Below, piece by piece: positions 32,186 to 42,785 of a stretch of DNA of 64,000 bases. The DNA lies in the NCBI GenBank assembly GCA_027972325.1, contig JAPMOS010000025.1, positions 434,001-498,000 on the forward strand. Reading direction: 5' to 3'. A program made the position numbers and the translations under genes. A model generated the notes under the pieces. It searched no databases. It had not been told where the DNA came from and worked only from the letters and a program-made list of their open reading frames with translations. This DNA comes from Paratrimastix pyriformis. Taxonomy: Eukaryota; Preaxostyla; Paratrimastigidae. How positions within the stretch are numbered: position 1 is the stretch's first letter; each line of letters begins with the position of its first letter.

Positions 32186-32831
32186 ATGGAATTGAGGCCG
32201 GGCCGAGTCATCACAACCAAACTCAGAAAGACACCAACCGATGCCCCACCACATCCGTCTGTTGCTATTCATGTTCCGCTCATCACCCCGTCGATCCTCT
32301 TAGTTTTGTGCATCTCATCTTCTACGATTCTGTCTCCGAGGAGGCCATCATCTCACACCTGACCCTTTCCATTTCCCCGCCAAATTTCATGCAACGGTTG
32401 CTCCACCAAGGTCCGGCCACTTTCTTCCTCCAATTTCGGTCTCGACCTCTCGCTCTGCTGCTTGCTCAGGCTATGATTTGGCGCCCACCGCTCTCCCATC
32501 CACCCGCTCCATCTTTGGGAGGTGTTGGCGAATACACCCAAGTCACACTGAAGAGCATATCGGAGCACTCTGGGATTATCCCGGACATCTGGGCAACCTA
32601 TCCAGTAGTCTTTCGTTAGCCCAACCTCACCCACAGGTCCCTGACTTTTCCTCACGCCAATTCCAATTGTAGTTGTTGTAGGCCACAGTTGCCTTATACA
32701 AAGGGTCCACCGACCCGATCTATTTGGCTGTAGGAGAACTCTTTCGCACCACGCGCACGGTGTGTGCCCTCCGAGATGGCTTGGAGGGACTTGGGTTGTT
32801 GCTGATTCCCAAGATGTATGAGCCTTCCTAA
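32186..32831 (+). CDS. Small uncharacterised protein, four exons (about 165 residues)
   Basis: Not recognised. ATG 32186 opens MELRPGRVITTKLRKTPTDA. An intron GTCTGTT...TCTTAG then joins to PFVHLIFYDSVSEEAIISHL and SPPNFMQRLLHQ. A second intron starting GTCCGGC leads into a piece ending SLAQPHPQ, and a third (GTCCCTG...TTGTAG) to ATVALYKGSTDPIYLAVGEL, FRTTRTVCALRDGLEGLGLL and PKMYEPS before TAA 32829-32831. First and last exons look clearly coding (biased codons, amphipathic helices). The third exon could be read in another frame (GGVGEYTQVTLKSISEHSGI), so the middle is unsure. No signal peptide. The 295 bp upstream (31891-32185) shows no gene. Confidence 0.55.
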
Positions 32832-33041
32832 GGGCATCACGCTGATGCATTTTTTTCTCTTCATGTGAACATTGCCGTTTTTCAATTGTGAATTCTTCCT
32901 CCTTTCCCGACTTGAGGGTCCATCATGCCCTCAGTTTCTTTCTCGTTCACTTTCGGCGTTCGTGGGTTGCAACTTAGTGCCTACAAGACATGGCGTTGCG
33001 TACCAAGGGGATACACGCTCGCACACGAGCAAACCAAATCG

Positions 33042-33742
33042 ATGCAGTGCCTTGGTGGGTGCTTCGGCTTCCTTTTCAGGCGAAAGAAGAGCGCCCAGGA
33101 ACAAGAACTTTTAAGGAAGGAGCAGGAAATGCTTCTCGCAGAAACAGCTGCTGCCCTCGATGAGGATTTTTCGGAGGATCAGTTGAACTCCCTTTTGGAA
33201 CGACAGGTTTGTGCCTTTTCGAACTTATATGGGATATTGGTATCGTTTTCCTCCAGGGTGGATTATTCAAAAACAGCACAATTTCACTCGATGGTGGCGG
33301 GTTCGACGATATCGATGAGCTGCAGGGCGACTTGCACGCAGCGCCCATGCCCGCTCCTCCTGCGCGTACCCAGGCTGCAGATTCAGCTCCTCTTCCACCC
33401 TCTCGAAAAACCAAAAAATCATCAAATCACCCCCGCCCCCGCCCGGCCATGGCTGGCCCCTCCGCCGGTGCAGTCCCCCAAATCCACGCCGACCCCACCC
33501 TCCTTCCGCCCCCGTTGGCAGATATGCCTGCATTCCCCCTTCCTCCAAGCACCCAGAGCTTCTCCTTTCCCCCGCCGCCTCCCACTCTTCGGCACCCGGG
33601 TTTCGGCCGTGACGAGGAGGCTGTCCCTCCGGGGGTCTCCGCCCCACCGTCATCCTCCGCTGCGGCCAAGCCAAAGGTTCCGCTCTCCCAACGGAGTGGC
33701 GCCTCCGCGTTTTCGATCGACGACGGCGAGGAGATCGACTAG
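33042..33742 (+). CDS. Uncharacterised protein with basic helix and proline-rich tail
   Basis: Two exons: ATG 33042 (MQCLGGCFGFLFRRKKSAQE) through ETAAALDEDFSEDQLNSLLE, an intron starting GTTTGTG and ending CTCCAG at about 33257, then GGLFKNSTISLDGGGFDDID and a Pro/Ala-rich tail ending GASAFSIDDGEEID at TAG 33740-33742. The start has two Cys in a hydrophobic stretch next to RRKK, which could be a lipid-anchor site (inference). The helix RRKKSAQEQELLRKEQEMLL is strongly charged. Family unknown; about 210 residues. Confidence 0.6.
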
Positions 33743-34273
33743 AGTTTTGGGTGGCTCCACCCCATCCCCCCACCACCCCCGCTCCTCCTCTTGAGGTGAC
33801 GCCACACCGGGTCACCCCCCTCACCCCCATCGTCATTCGCTCTTTTCTTTCTCCTTCGCGCCCTCCGATCTGTCCGTTCACCCGCTTGCCCGCCGCACCT
33901 TTTGTGACTCGGCTCACCTGAGATGCCCCACCCCTTCATCCCCCCCGATTCCACCCACCGAACCCGCACCCCAAATAACGCAGCCAACCTCGAACCGGCG
34001 CTTATGGCCTTCACCTCCCCTCCACTCCTCCGATCTTTCCACATCCTCGCATTTCTGGCCGTGTTCCCTCTTGGCTGGCCCTGAAATATTGTGTCGAGCA
34101 GAACCATGCCCCTCAATCCCCTGGAGATCCCGAGACACGCGGTATTCACAGAGGAGAGGGGAACACGAGAGGGGCGGGGATGGAGGCGCGACACTCAAGA
34201 TCAGGTGCGTCGTTACTACCACCCCACCTTCTTCGGGCGAGAGCGTCGGGATGCGAGGCTGGGGAGGAATGCC
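33743..34273. other. Convergent intergenic region, no gene seen
   Basis: About 530 bp between the stop of the proline-tailed gene (+) and the stop of the F-box/SPRY gene (-). GC-rich and pyrimidine-rich on plus (CCCCTCC, CACCCC runs). Frames cross it on both strands but look non-coding. It should hold two polyadenylation regions. Confidence 0.5.
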
Positions 34274-35389
34274 TCATCCCCGCCTGTTCTTCTTTGGGCG
34301 GCCTCGGATCGCTGCCATCTTCTCGGGTGTTGGTGGGGGACTCTCCGCTTGATCGGGCTGTTCGGGGGGCTTGCTCGGCTCTGCCTCTTGGCTGACCACC
34401 CCGCGGCGCACCTTCATGAGCTGCATCAGGATCGTGGACGGCTGGAACCGCAGGCGAACGCTGTCGCCCTTGGTATACAGCGAGACGGCCGGATAGTAGG
34501 TGGTGCCGATGGGTTCTGTCAACCGGAGGTGGTGGGTCAGGGGAACCCCGTTGCGGCAGTAGGAAATCGTGCGCTGGTCGAGGTCCAACCGCACCAAAAT
34601 CACGTCGCGCTCCGTGTAGGGCGAGACATCGATCGTTCGACCCAGGGAAGACGAGGTCAGCCAGCCCCATCTGCAGGGACCCACACAGACGGAAGAACCC
34701 GAGGTGAGCGCCCCCTGAAAGACACAGGAAGCAGAAGTCCAGACCGATCGTAGCTGTAGCCAACCGAGGCCAGCAGCTCGTTCGCGTCCTTTTGGAACTC
34801 CTGGGCTGTGCAGCCGATGTAAATGTCGCGCCCGCCGCTCCCGCCATCGGCTGATCCCCGGATCTTACTGCAGGGACCGTTGCCTTCGTGAACAATTTCC
34901 ACCTCCCAGATATGAAGACCTGCGGGGACAATGACGGCGGCTGCTCGAAGAGAAAACCGACAGACCATTCCGAAAGCCGGTGTCTGCCCGGATCATGGAT
35001 GCGCCGGTAGGTTCTACCCGAGTGGCCACTGTACGAGTTGCATCCAAGACAGCACCGCGCTGAACGTGGTCAGGAGACCAACGGAATGACTGGAAGGAGA
35101 TGTTGGGGCAGATGGCGCGCACGAGTTGTGGAATGTTCTGAGCCTCTAGAAGTGGAGCAGGGCTGCAGTTTTCAAAATCCCAAGATGCCTGAAGATAATT
35201 TTTCCACGTGGGCGCAATACCAAGAACAATGGTGCGGAAGCGATGACAAGTGTGTGCAATGGCAAAGAGAGTTTCGATAGGCATTCCAAGCAAAGGAGTG
35301 CAGCAGTAGCCAATGACATCGTCCGGAAGCAAATTGAAAATTTGCATTTCGTGGTGGGAATTATCACAAGAAGAGTGTTCGTTGCCCAT
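34274..35389 (-). CDS. F-box and SPRY (B30.2) domain protein
   Basis: Probable substrate adaptor of an SCF-type ubiquitin ligase. ATG 35389 gives MGNEHSSCDNSHHE, whose MGNxxS start fits N-myristoylation. An F-box follows (MQIFNLLPDDVIGYCCTPLL ... FAIAHTCHRFRTIVLGIAPT). After FRNG an intron (GTCTGTC...CCGCAG) leads to the SPRY core: GLHIWEVEIVHEGNG, DIYIGCTAQEFQKDANELLA, VGYSYDR, then after one or two introns DVILVRLDLDQRTISYCRNG and TTYYPAVSLYTKGDSVRLRF. The tail is Glu/Pro rich with basic end (AAIRGRPKKNRRG). F-box plus SPRY matches the FBXO45/Fsn1 architecture. Joins near 34640-34720 were not fixed. Confidence 0.8.
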
Positions 35390-35529
35390 GTGGACTCAGA
35401 CTCACATCGGACGACGACACACACGTCTTCCACCCCCTTTTTCGAACCGTCCGGACGTTGGCAACTTCCGGCCAAATGGCACCAGCCAACACCACCGCCA
35501 TCAAGTGCATCCCGGTCCCCTTAATGAAC

Positions 35530-36455
35530 CTAAGGTTTTGAAAAATTGAAAATTTTGCGTCCGCCGAAGGGGCCGGAAAGGATATTTCTCTTGGCGTTCG
35601 GACGTCCTCGTGGTCTTCTCGAACGGACATAAGGTGAAATTGATCCGCAGTGATCGAGTCCCACCCGCGACCACACAAGACATCGATGGTCAATATCAGG
35701 TTTTGACCTCGAAGCGGCTCGGGTGCTTCGCAGGGGAGTCCAAACACCCTCGGTGCATTGAGGGAAGGCACCTTTGCTACACCATTGCGAGAAAAGACCA
35801 TTGACTTCCCGGCCCCCGCTGTAGGGTCCCTCGGAGTTTGCCCCGGTGTCATCCTGCTGGGTCGTCCGGTGGGTGTCGGTCATCACTCGGCCCACCTCCT
35901 GGCCCGCTGCGCCCAGCGCCACGCCCCCAAGTTGGCGCATTCGCTAGAAGCCCCCCTCCCTCGGTGCCCCGGGGGAGCCCGGCCGCCCCGCCCGCGCCCC
36001 CTGGCTGGCCCGGGCCTCGCTTCCCCTGTCAACTTTTCCGCACCCTGTGCTCCCTCATCATGACAGTGTCCGGGTTCGCGAATGGTGGGATCTGCCACTG
36101 ATCCTCCGGCAGGATCTCCATCAGGGGGAGGTGGCCGTCCGGGGGGGTCTCATGATGGATCATCTGGAAACGCGACACCCTGCCGAGTGGCAGACCCAAC
36201 TCGCCTTGCGTTCGGCACATCACACCTCCTCCCCCCTGGTCCCCCTGCCCCAGTCATCCCGACGGCTACAACCCCCCATCTGGTGACGGACCTAACCCAT
36301 TTGGTCTCCAGACCAAATGACCCCCCGATGTTTCTGTGTGGTGGTGTCGCCCGGTGTCGGCCTATGCCCGTGTGAGATACATGGCGATGCCCTCGGCACA
36401 GAACGATCTCAAGTGCCCACGGCTTTTCGGGTCTCAAACGATCTCGATCGGCCAT
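35530..36455 (-). CDS. Uncharacterised protein (start and second exon supported, 3' part unclear)
   Basis: Not recognised. ATG 36455 gives MADRDRLRPEKPWALEIVLC. An intron starting GTCTGGA (near 36306) joins in frame to FGELGLPLGRVSRFQMIHHE, TPPDGHLPLMEILPEDQWQI and PPFANPDTVMMREH. Beyond about 36040 two overlapping frames are open: one giving GAFPQCTEGVWTPLRSTRAA to a stop at 35530, the other giving VFGLPCEAPEPLRGQNLILT and IDVLCGRGWDSITADQFHLM further down. I cannot choose between them. It shares a 53 bp divergent promoter with the membrane-protein gene and runs close to the F-box/SPRY start. Confidence 0.45.
36298..36319. repeat. Perfect 10 bp inverted repeat (hairpin)
   Basis: CATTTGGTCT-CC-AGACCAAATG: two perfect 10 bp arms with a 2 bp centre. 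On minus the right arm contains the GTCTGG that starts the first intron of the uncharacterised gene, so the 5' splice site would sit inside the stem. Confidence 0.85.
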
Positions 36456-36508
36456 TTTTTCCGGATGTCTCCTTGTCCCAAGAGAAGCAGGCCACTCGCG
36501 AGACGTCG
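36456..36508. promoter_or_regulatory. 53 bp divergent promoter
   Basis: 53 bp between the ATG of the uncharacterised minus gene (36455) and the ATG of the secretory membrane protein (36509). It contains TTTTTTCCGGA and CGCGAGACGTCG; no TATA box. Same spacing as the SF1/methyltransferase pair. Confidence 0.6.
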
Positions 36509-37429
36509 ATGAAGTTCGCTTTTCTCTGCGCCCTTTTTCTCACTGTTGCCTTTGCCGCCAAGAAGGAGATTACGCTCCGTGAGATGATCAAGGGGTTTGT
36601 GTTTTCCCTTCTTTCCGCTCGATCTGACCCCGCTCTCCATGCAGCTCTTGGAATGTTCTGGTCGAGCACTATGACGCCACCACTGGCGAGTCTGTTGGTG
36701 ATGCGGCCGAGTTTGGCGTGCTTGAGCTCCTGAACGATAATGTCACCATGAAGTTCTCCTGGTTCATCAACTCCACCGAAGGCGAGAAGAAGGACGAGCG
36801 CGAGATTCGTGTGGTCTTCCCGGAATCTCGCTTCGAGGCCGAGGTGTACGCCTGGGCCAAGTCCGAGGTGGAGCCCGCGACCCCTGTCAAGCTCATGAAC
36901 CTCAATGTCCAGGTCCGTCTCCTCCCAGCCGCTGATGTTCGACTCTTGCTTTTGCTTGGGGAATAGACCCTCTCGAACAAGATTTTCAGCAGCGTCGGCA
37001 CCCTGGCCACTGGCAAGACCTACCAACTTACGGTCCGTCTCTGGTCGTCTCGGCTTCCTGAACTTGCTTTTTATGCGCGTGCGTCTGTAGATGTCTGGCC
37101 CCAACGTCTGGGTCTTCACCGTCTTTGACGCCAAGGCGCCCCAATTTGTCACTGTCTACTCTGCCTCGAAGACCTCGGTCCAGAAGGTTCGTCTCACCTT
37201 CACAATCGGGCTGACCTTCTCTTTGCTTCAGCCCCAGTCATTTTTCCAGCGCTTCCAGCTGAGCTTCATGATGCTCGGCGTCTACTTCATCACCAAGATT
37301 TTCGGCAAGAAGCAGCAGCAGCAGCCCGAGCAGCAGCAAGCCCCGGCCGCTCCTGCCGCCCCGGGCGCCCCAGCCCCGGCCCCGGCCGCCCAGGCTGAGG
37401 GTGAGGGTGAGCGCGAGCACCACGACTAG
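36509..37429 (+). CDS. Secretory type I membrane protein (distant EMC10-like)
   Basis: Signal peptide MKFAFLCALFLTVAFAAKKE, a lumenal beta-rich domain (GSWNVLVEHYDATTGESVGD; FSWFINSTEGEKKDEREIRV; EVYAWAKSEVEPATPVKLMN; KIFSSVGTLATGKTYQLT; VWVFTVFDAKAPQFVTVYSA), a single membrane segment (FQLSFMMLGVYFITKIFG) and a cytosolic Gln/Ala/Pro tail ending EGEGEREHHD. Five exons close the frame from ATG 36509 to TAG 37427-37429. Introns begin GTTTGTG, GTCCGTC, GTCCGTC and GTTCGTC. NST is a possible glycosylation site. The layout resembles EMC10/INM02 of the ER membrane complex or a TRAP subunit, but similarity is weak. Codon bias is strong, suggesting high expression. Confidence 0.7.
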
Positions 37430-37665
37430 AACCTCTCCTGCCTTTGTCAGTTCATTAATTTTTTTTGTGGGTGGGGAGACCCATCCCGATTTCTGCTTTT
37501 GATCTCTCGATTTTTCTCTTGACGATTCGAACAATTGAGTGGCCCGTTTTCCTCCCCCATTCGAGACGAACGGAGCTTGGGGAGATCGTGGAACCCCGCG
37601 CTTCCATTTCCGGCGTCTCCCTCAAGTGTGAAATCGACACAGGGCGACAGCGTCTATCCCGTATT

Positions 37666-38913
37666 ATGACGGAGAAGCTGTCATACGTCCCCCCGGCTGC
37701 TGCGGCCCCACAAACTTCTTGTTACCAGTGCATTGAATGCGGAGAGTTGGTAGGCGAACTTGTCAAAACTTTTTCACCTGGGTCTGTTGTTGTCTTGACG
37801 TGATCCGCTTTCACTCCAAAAAAGGAATTTCAAACTGACCCATTGTGTCTGAGAATCCCGTGTTAGTTCGCCTCGATCGATTTTCGAATCTGCCCCGAGT
37901 AGGATCATTGTCAGAGGATCGCTGACTCACTCTTAGAATCTGAGCCTCTTCCCATCGCACTCCAACTATTTTTACTGAAAAAACGCGCGTACAGGCATCT
38001 AGTAAACAATAGGTTTCTTCTCACATTCACCGGTTGGGTCTGGAATTGGGATGATCACGATCGCACCTGAGTTTCTCCCTCCCCCGCAGCAAGGACTTGT
38101 CCGATATCTGGGAATTGTCATTCTCTTCGATGCCTGTCTGTCAGAAACGATTGATTTCGGCTCCTCCCCACGAATGCCGCCCGCCTTCAGACATCAAATG
38201 GACCCACAGCGTGGGCGGGGCGGAGAGTATCTTGCAGTCTCTCATCACGGCGGAGTCACCGTACAGCTTCACGGACATCCTTTTTGCCGTGCTGCTGGAA
38301 TACATTGGGTACGTCACCGGGATTTACGTTGGGTTGCTTGTCGCCGCAAGGTCTGCAGGACACCCGATTTCGGGGTCAGCGCATCATCATTCTCCCCGCC
38401 TGCAGGTATTTCCCCCTGAATGCCAGGCCAACGCCCCATGGGCAAGCGGGGAACGCTCATCCACCACGATTTCGGTGTGTTCCCATTGTTTTTTTATTGC
38501 TTGTGCTGAACGCTCGACCTTCTCCACGGCCATGCTCTCTCCCCCCCCCCCCCCCCCCCCCCACCCCAGAAAAACCAACGTCCTCGTGTCGGTCCTCGTG
38601 GCCAGCTTTGGGAAGGCGCTTTTCTTAGTGGCCCTCGTGTGGGACTACCCCCTGCGCTTCGTGGACCTCATCAACTGCTTCGTCTTCGCCTGCCATGTGC
38701 GTTCTATCGAAGGTCTCTGCTCCCGGGGGGTTGGATCCACCACCGCCGCTCATGGTCTCGCGGTTCCGCTTCTTCGCAGTGGTGTTTTTCCGGACAGTCC
38801 GATCGGTCATCCCTCCGGCCGCGGTGGTGGCCTGTGGCGTGCTGGTACGGTTCGCCGTGCGCTGCTTCTGCTGTCTCTCCCCCGCCATCCCGTGCGTCAT
38901 CAAGGTCCTTTGA
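37666..38913 (+). CDS. ARV1: ARV1, ER sterol/GPI-lipid homeostasis protein
   Basis: Multi-span ER protein needed for sterol distribution and GPI intermediate transport. ATG 37666 (MTEKLSYVPPAAAAPQTSCY). The first half of the ARV1 zinc ribbon is QCIECGELVGELVKTFSPG. A GTCTGTT intron leads to NFKLTHC, so the second Cys pair starts in the next exon. Downstream membrane segments: GLVRYLGIVILFDACL (about 38090), YSFTDILFAVLLEYIGYVTG, KTNVLVSVLVASFGKALFLV and ALVWDYPLRFVDLINCFVFA, then VIPPAAVVACGVLVRFAVRC to TGA 38911-38913. The exons between about 37850 and 38085 were not resolved, including the rest of the zinc ribbon. One intron ends in 22 C (38541-38562) right before ACCCCAG, a polypyrimidine tract made of C. 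Confidence 0.8.
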
Positions 38914-39730
38914 GTGGATAAAAATGGGGCCGGCGCCCGATCGCATTGTTGCGAGCGCGGGGGACAGATTTCTCGGGGAGAAACCGCTCCCTGCCGGAGA
39001 AGCACCATGCCGGATCGGGACATGACACTCCAACCTGACCTCCCGGCATCAAACTTGTGGCCGTTCGTCAAGGGTGCGTCCAAGCAGCCCCACACCCGGA
39101 ATGAAACGGCCAGAACGTCGTCTCAGAGGCGCGAACCGGTTTGCCTCCATGAGTCGGCCGGCTGCTGCTCCGGTGTGTTTTGAAGCCCAGATCGGCGGCA
39201 CTAGCTCAACTGTCGGCATCCTCTGCCAAAGTTGGCGTACAGGTGTTGGTTTGTGGTCGCGGGGGTAAAGGGACTGATCGCGCGGGGGTGTGTGAGACGG
39301 CCAGTCTGTCGAAGGAATGGGCGGGGAGGAGGAAATCATTGGACGCATTGTGCCGGCACGGCATGCCAAGGAGCAGGAGCATCCCGTTCAGGGTGCACTA
39401 AAACCGAGGGCAGTTTGGTATGATGCGGTGATGCGCTTGCGACTGTCCAAGATTTCGTTGAATTGGCTCGCTTTTCAACGTAAAGTCACTCGGAGACGCA
39501 CAGACTCGGAAGACGGTTGGAATTGTGAGAGCATGATGGAATGTTCAGTGAGCTGTTGTCTGGTGTTGTGACCCTCCAAAAAAAATTTAAAGATATCATG
39601 TTCGCCCTCAATCAAATGGCTGAATGACAAAGAACAACTGGGCACAAAGAAGCAAACTTTATTTCGCATGGCTTGGTGATAGTCTGCCGTGCCTTGGTTT
39701 ATCTCTCCTCACCGCGCTCAACCTTCACAA
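38914..39730. other. Unassigned 0.8 kb between ARV1 and eL24
   Basis: No gene could be supported. An ATG at 38924, 10 bp past the ARV1 stop, opens MGPAPDRIVASAGDRFLGEK; a second ATG at 39007 opens MPDRDMTLQPDLPASNLWPF; plus-strand 39317-39571 opens another frame. None resembles a known family and I could not join them. The part from 39400 on is lower in GC and should contain the eL24 promoter. Confidence 0.35.
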
Positions 39731-40287
39731 ATGCGTACTGAGCGTTGCACGTATTCCTGGTTCCGCATCTACCCCGGCCACGGCATTCGCTTTGTTCGCC
39801 TCGACTCCAAGGTTTGTTTTCTCCAACCCGAACAGAACCAAACCTTCCCGATGCCCCTTGTGGGAATGCTTCGAAAATCATTATCCATTAGGCCTTCCTG
39901 TTCGCCTCTGGCAAGTGCCGCCACCAGTTCCACATGAAGCGTAGCCCTCGCACCATTCTGTGGACCGGTGAGTGGCGCAAGGCCCACAAGAAGGATGTCA
40001 CCGTTGAGGTGCACAAGCGCGCGAAGAGGAGAACCGTCCGCTACCAGAAGGATATCATCGGCATGACCCTCGATGAGATCCGCAAGACCCGCACCACTAA
40101 GCCCGAGAAGACTGCCGCCGCCGATGCCGCTCTTAAGTCTGAATCCTTTTTTTTCAGACGTTGGTTTACTCAGCATTTTCACAGGGAGGTCAAGGCCCGC
40201 CAAAAGAAGCAAAAGAAGACCACCAAGTTCGATGGCCCCAAGGAGAAGATCGCCCAGAAGACTGTTGCCTCCCAGGGCCGCAAGTAA
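39731..40287 (+). CDS. RPL24: Cytosolic 60S ribosomal protein eL24
   Basis: Large-subunit protein. Three exons, 39731-39811, 39892-40136 and 40185-40287, close a 142-residue frame; introns begin GTTTGTT and GTCTGAA. Sequence blocks: MRTERCTYSWFRIYPGHGIR, FVRLDSKAFLFASGKCRHQF, RTILWTGEWRKAHKKDVTVE, KRAKRRTVRYQKDIIGMTLD and a lysine-rich tail ending VASQGRK. The zinc-ribbon start reads C-x16-S rather than the CxxC pairs of some eL24 proteins: only the Cys at position 6 and the Cys in SGKCRHQF are seen, like animal forms that have lost part of the site. The acceptor TTTCACAG at 40177-40184 was preferred over an earlier TTTTCAG because it keeps frame. Confidence 0.96.
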
Positions 40288-40459
40288 ATTTCTTCTTGGT
40301 TCTGCTCCTTGCCTGGAATACTTGGCTCAGCGCGCATACTTAGATTTGTTTAGATCAGATCGGGTGGAACCAAAGACTCTAACTTCATCATTTGTCGTGT
40401 GCTTTCAACACATCGGTTTTTCCGCACTACTCCTCGGCCCCTGAAAAAACAGGGAAAGC

Positions 40460-41738
40460 TTAGTCGGTTCTTGTTACGGTTTCACGGCTTCTCAAACGGG
40501 AAGCGACATGCTTGGTGACGCATTCCCGCATAAGGGCGGCTATTTGCTGGCACCCTTCGCTGGCCAGCTGCATCAAGTCGGCCAGCTTCTCACAAGGAAG
40601 CTGCGAGCCGAGCTGGAGCAGGGAAATCTCCCCGCTGGCGGGAAAAAGGGCCACCGGGAGGTCGGGCGAGGCACTGCCACCCGGGCCTCCACCCGCCGCA
40701 CCCTCCTCGGAGCTGTTCGGATCTGTGGGTCATGCAACGAGAGGAAGATGAACGAACGAAGGCGGGCGGGCAGGAGGGGCAGGAGGGGGTAGGAGGGGGG
40801 GGTGGGGAGGATGGGGCAGGGGATGGGAGGGGCAGGGGATGGGGCAGGGGATGGGGCAGGGGATGGGGCAGGGGCAGGGGCAGGGGCAGGGGCAGGGGGC
40901 AGGGGCAGGGGCAGGGGGCAGGGGCAGGGGGCAGGGGCAGGGGCAGGGGGCAGGGGCAGGGGCAGGGGCAGGGGGCAGGGGGCAGGGGCAGGGGGCAGGG
41001 GGCAGGGGGGCAGGGGGCAGGGGGCAGGGGGCAGGGGGAGGTCAGACCGAGTACGGCTGTGTCCTGAAGGAAGCCCGCACTGCAGCAGGCCACGAAGTCG
41101 TGCATGGGAATTCCGGCATCGACCAGGGCAAGGGTGGCTGCATTCATGGCGGCCGACCTGACGCCTACTGGGGTGTGAGTTGCGGGCAATGTTCGGGACA
41201 GACCCCCATCCGCTTGTACGACATTGATGTTGATGCTGATCTGTGAGCGGGGGAACTGCTCCCCGACGATGGCCGTCTGGAGGGTCTGTTGGAGGGCCTG
41301 GGCAATTTCCTTGTTCCGCCTGAGCAAAAAGGCAGTGGTCCCTTTGTTTGGCGGTGATATGTGAGAAGAGACCTGTCAAAGCGGCTCCGGACTCTTCGGT
41401 CGCTCCCGCTGAATGGGGCGAGGAAGAATTCGACGCTGATCTGCGCACGGCCGGTTTGATTCCGACTCCGGAAGGTGCTCTAGAAGTGAATGGGGCGTCT
41501 GTGTGCTTGATGTCGTGGGGGACACTGACCTCCTTGGGTCCCTGGACAGTAGCGTAGACCACGGTGTTTCCCTGGTGCCACACCGCTGAACCATCTGCAC
41601 CCGGCTCGACACCCATTTCACACCTAAAAAAATTAATTGGTTGATGGGCATAATCATGCGTACAGACTCGATGAGCCGTAACTCCTTGGGCCGCCGGCCA
41701 TCTTGGCGAAGCCCGGAAAAGAGAAAGCGATCGACCAT
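40460..41738 (-). CDS. RRP41: Exosome complex core subunit RRP41 (EXOSC4, RNase PH fold)
   Basis: Ring subunit of the 3'-5' RNA exosome. ATG 41738 gives MVDRFLFSGLRQDGRRPKEL. A GTCTGTA intron leads to CEMGVEPGADGSAVWHQGNT and VVYATVQGPKEVSV. Next are FSSPHSAGATEESGAALTG, NKEIAQALQQTLQTAIVGEQ, FPRSQISININVVQADGG and the block MNAATLALVDAGIPMHDFVA. The last exon, after an intron filled by the GGGGCA array, is VALFPASGEISLLQLGSQLP and KLADLMQLASEGCQQIAALM, ending SRETVTRTD at 40460. Order and spacing match RRP41 rather than RRP46 or MTR3. It shares a 50 bp divergent promoter with the esterase. Confidence 0.92.
40805..41040. repeat. (GGGGCA)n hexamer array in RRP41 intron
   Basis: Long array of GGGGCA with GGGGGCA and GGGGAT variants; sense strand TGCCCC. 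Same unit as the TAF2 array at 21922-22131. The left edge (40805-40870) uses a longer unit GGGGCAGGGGAT. Confidence 0.92.
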
Positions 41739-41788
41739 ACTTCCCCCTGTCGTATCTTGCAAAATTGGTTGTTTCAATCTCCTTTGTG
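41739..41788. promoter_or_regulatory. 50 bp divergent promoter, RRP41 / esterase
   Basis: 50 bp between the two ATGs, the shortest in the window. It is less GC-rich than surrounding exons (TTGCAAAATTGGTTGTTTCA). No TATA box. Confidence 0.6.
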
Positions 41789-42518
41789 ATGCGTGCTTTG
41801 TGGTATTTCGCTCTGCTGGTCATGGTCGCATCGGCAAGGCCCATTGTGATTGGTTGCGTTGGAGATAGCATTACAGAAGGTAAGTATCCCGGTGATTTGC
41901 AGGATCTGCTGGGCAAAGACTACAAAGTTTACAACTGGGGCAAAAGTGGCACCACTCTGCAGCATGCTGGGGACTACCCCTATTGGAACAGCACTGAATT
42001 CCGGGAAAGTATGAATACCACCGCAGACTATTTTGTTATCCAGCTGGGCACCAACGATGCCAAGACTTGGAATTGGAACCAGGATCGTTACACCAACGAT
42101 TACAACGAACTCATCAACCTTTACGTGACCCGGCCAAACAAGCCCAAGGTTTTCATCAACATTCCTCCCCCGCTCTACAAGGACGGTGGTCCGCTTCGCC
42201 AGTTGTCGCATCATCTTCCTTCACACTCACATTATGTTTTTTTTAGTCTATGGAATGCAGCAATCCGTCATCAACACCGTTTTCCCCGAGCTGATTCCTC
42301 AAATTGCCGCCGACCACGGGCTGCCCACGATTGACATCTTCAATTACATGGGTGGTGGTCCGTCATTATTCTTGGTTTTGCTTTGCACTTTTGTGCCGAA
42401 CCCACTCGTCGTAGCCGCCCTGACACAGCCGGATCTGTTCGCCGATGGGTGCCATCCGACCCCCGAGGGTTACCTCCACCTCGCTGCTGCCGTCCGTGAG
42501 GCGATCACGAACAACTAA
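41789..42518 (+). CDS. Secreted SGNH/GDSL-family esterase
   Basis: Serine esterase or lipase of the SGNH hydrolase fold. Three exons from ATG 41789 to TAA 42516-42518, about 200 residues. Signal peptide MRALWYFALLVMVASA. Block I is VIGCVGDSITEG (catalytic Ser in GDS), block II NWGKSGTT (Gly), block III IQLGTNDAKTW (Asn) and block V LFADGCHPTPEGY (Asp and His). Introns start GTCCGCT and GTCCGTC. Several NxT/NxS sites (NST, NTT) suggest N-glycosylation in the secretory path. Codon use is less GC-biased than in neighbours. Substrate not predictable; such proteins are often acyl- or sialic-acid esterases. Confidence 0.9.
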
Positions 42519-42785
42519 AAGACCCCTTTGTTGGCCTTGTAACGGATTTGTAATCATACTTTTGTGTCGGACTTGCGCTCCCCGTGGCGAAGTGGGCGCA
42601 CAGAAGGAGGGGCAGCGTCAGTCATCCTCCCCCTCCCCGGTGCTTCCCTCCCTCCTCCCCACCTCCTTCCCCCGGGACGCGGACAAGTTTACTTTGCGGT
42701 GAATCTGTCTCTTCTTGCGGAACAATGGTTCGGCTTTGGACATCCACGGGATGCCACGCCCATCTCCCCCTCCTCCTCACCATCC

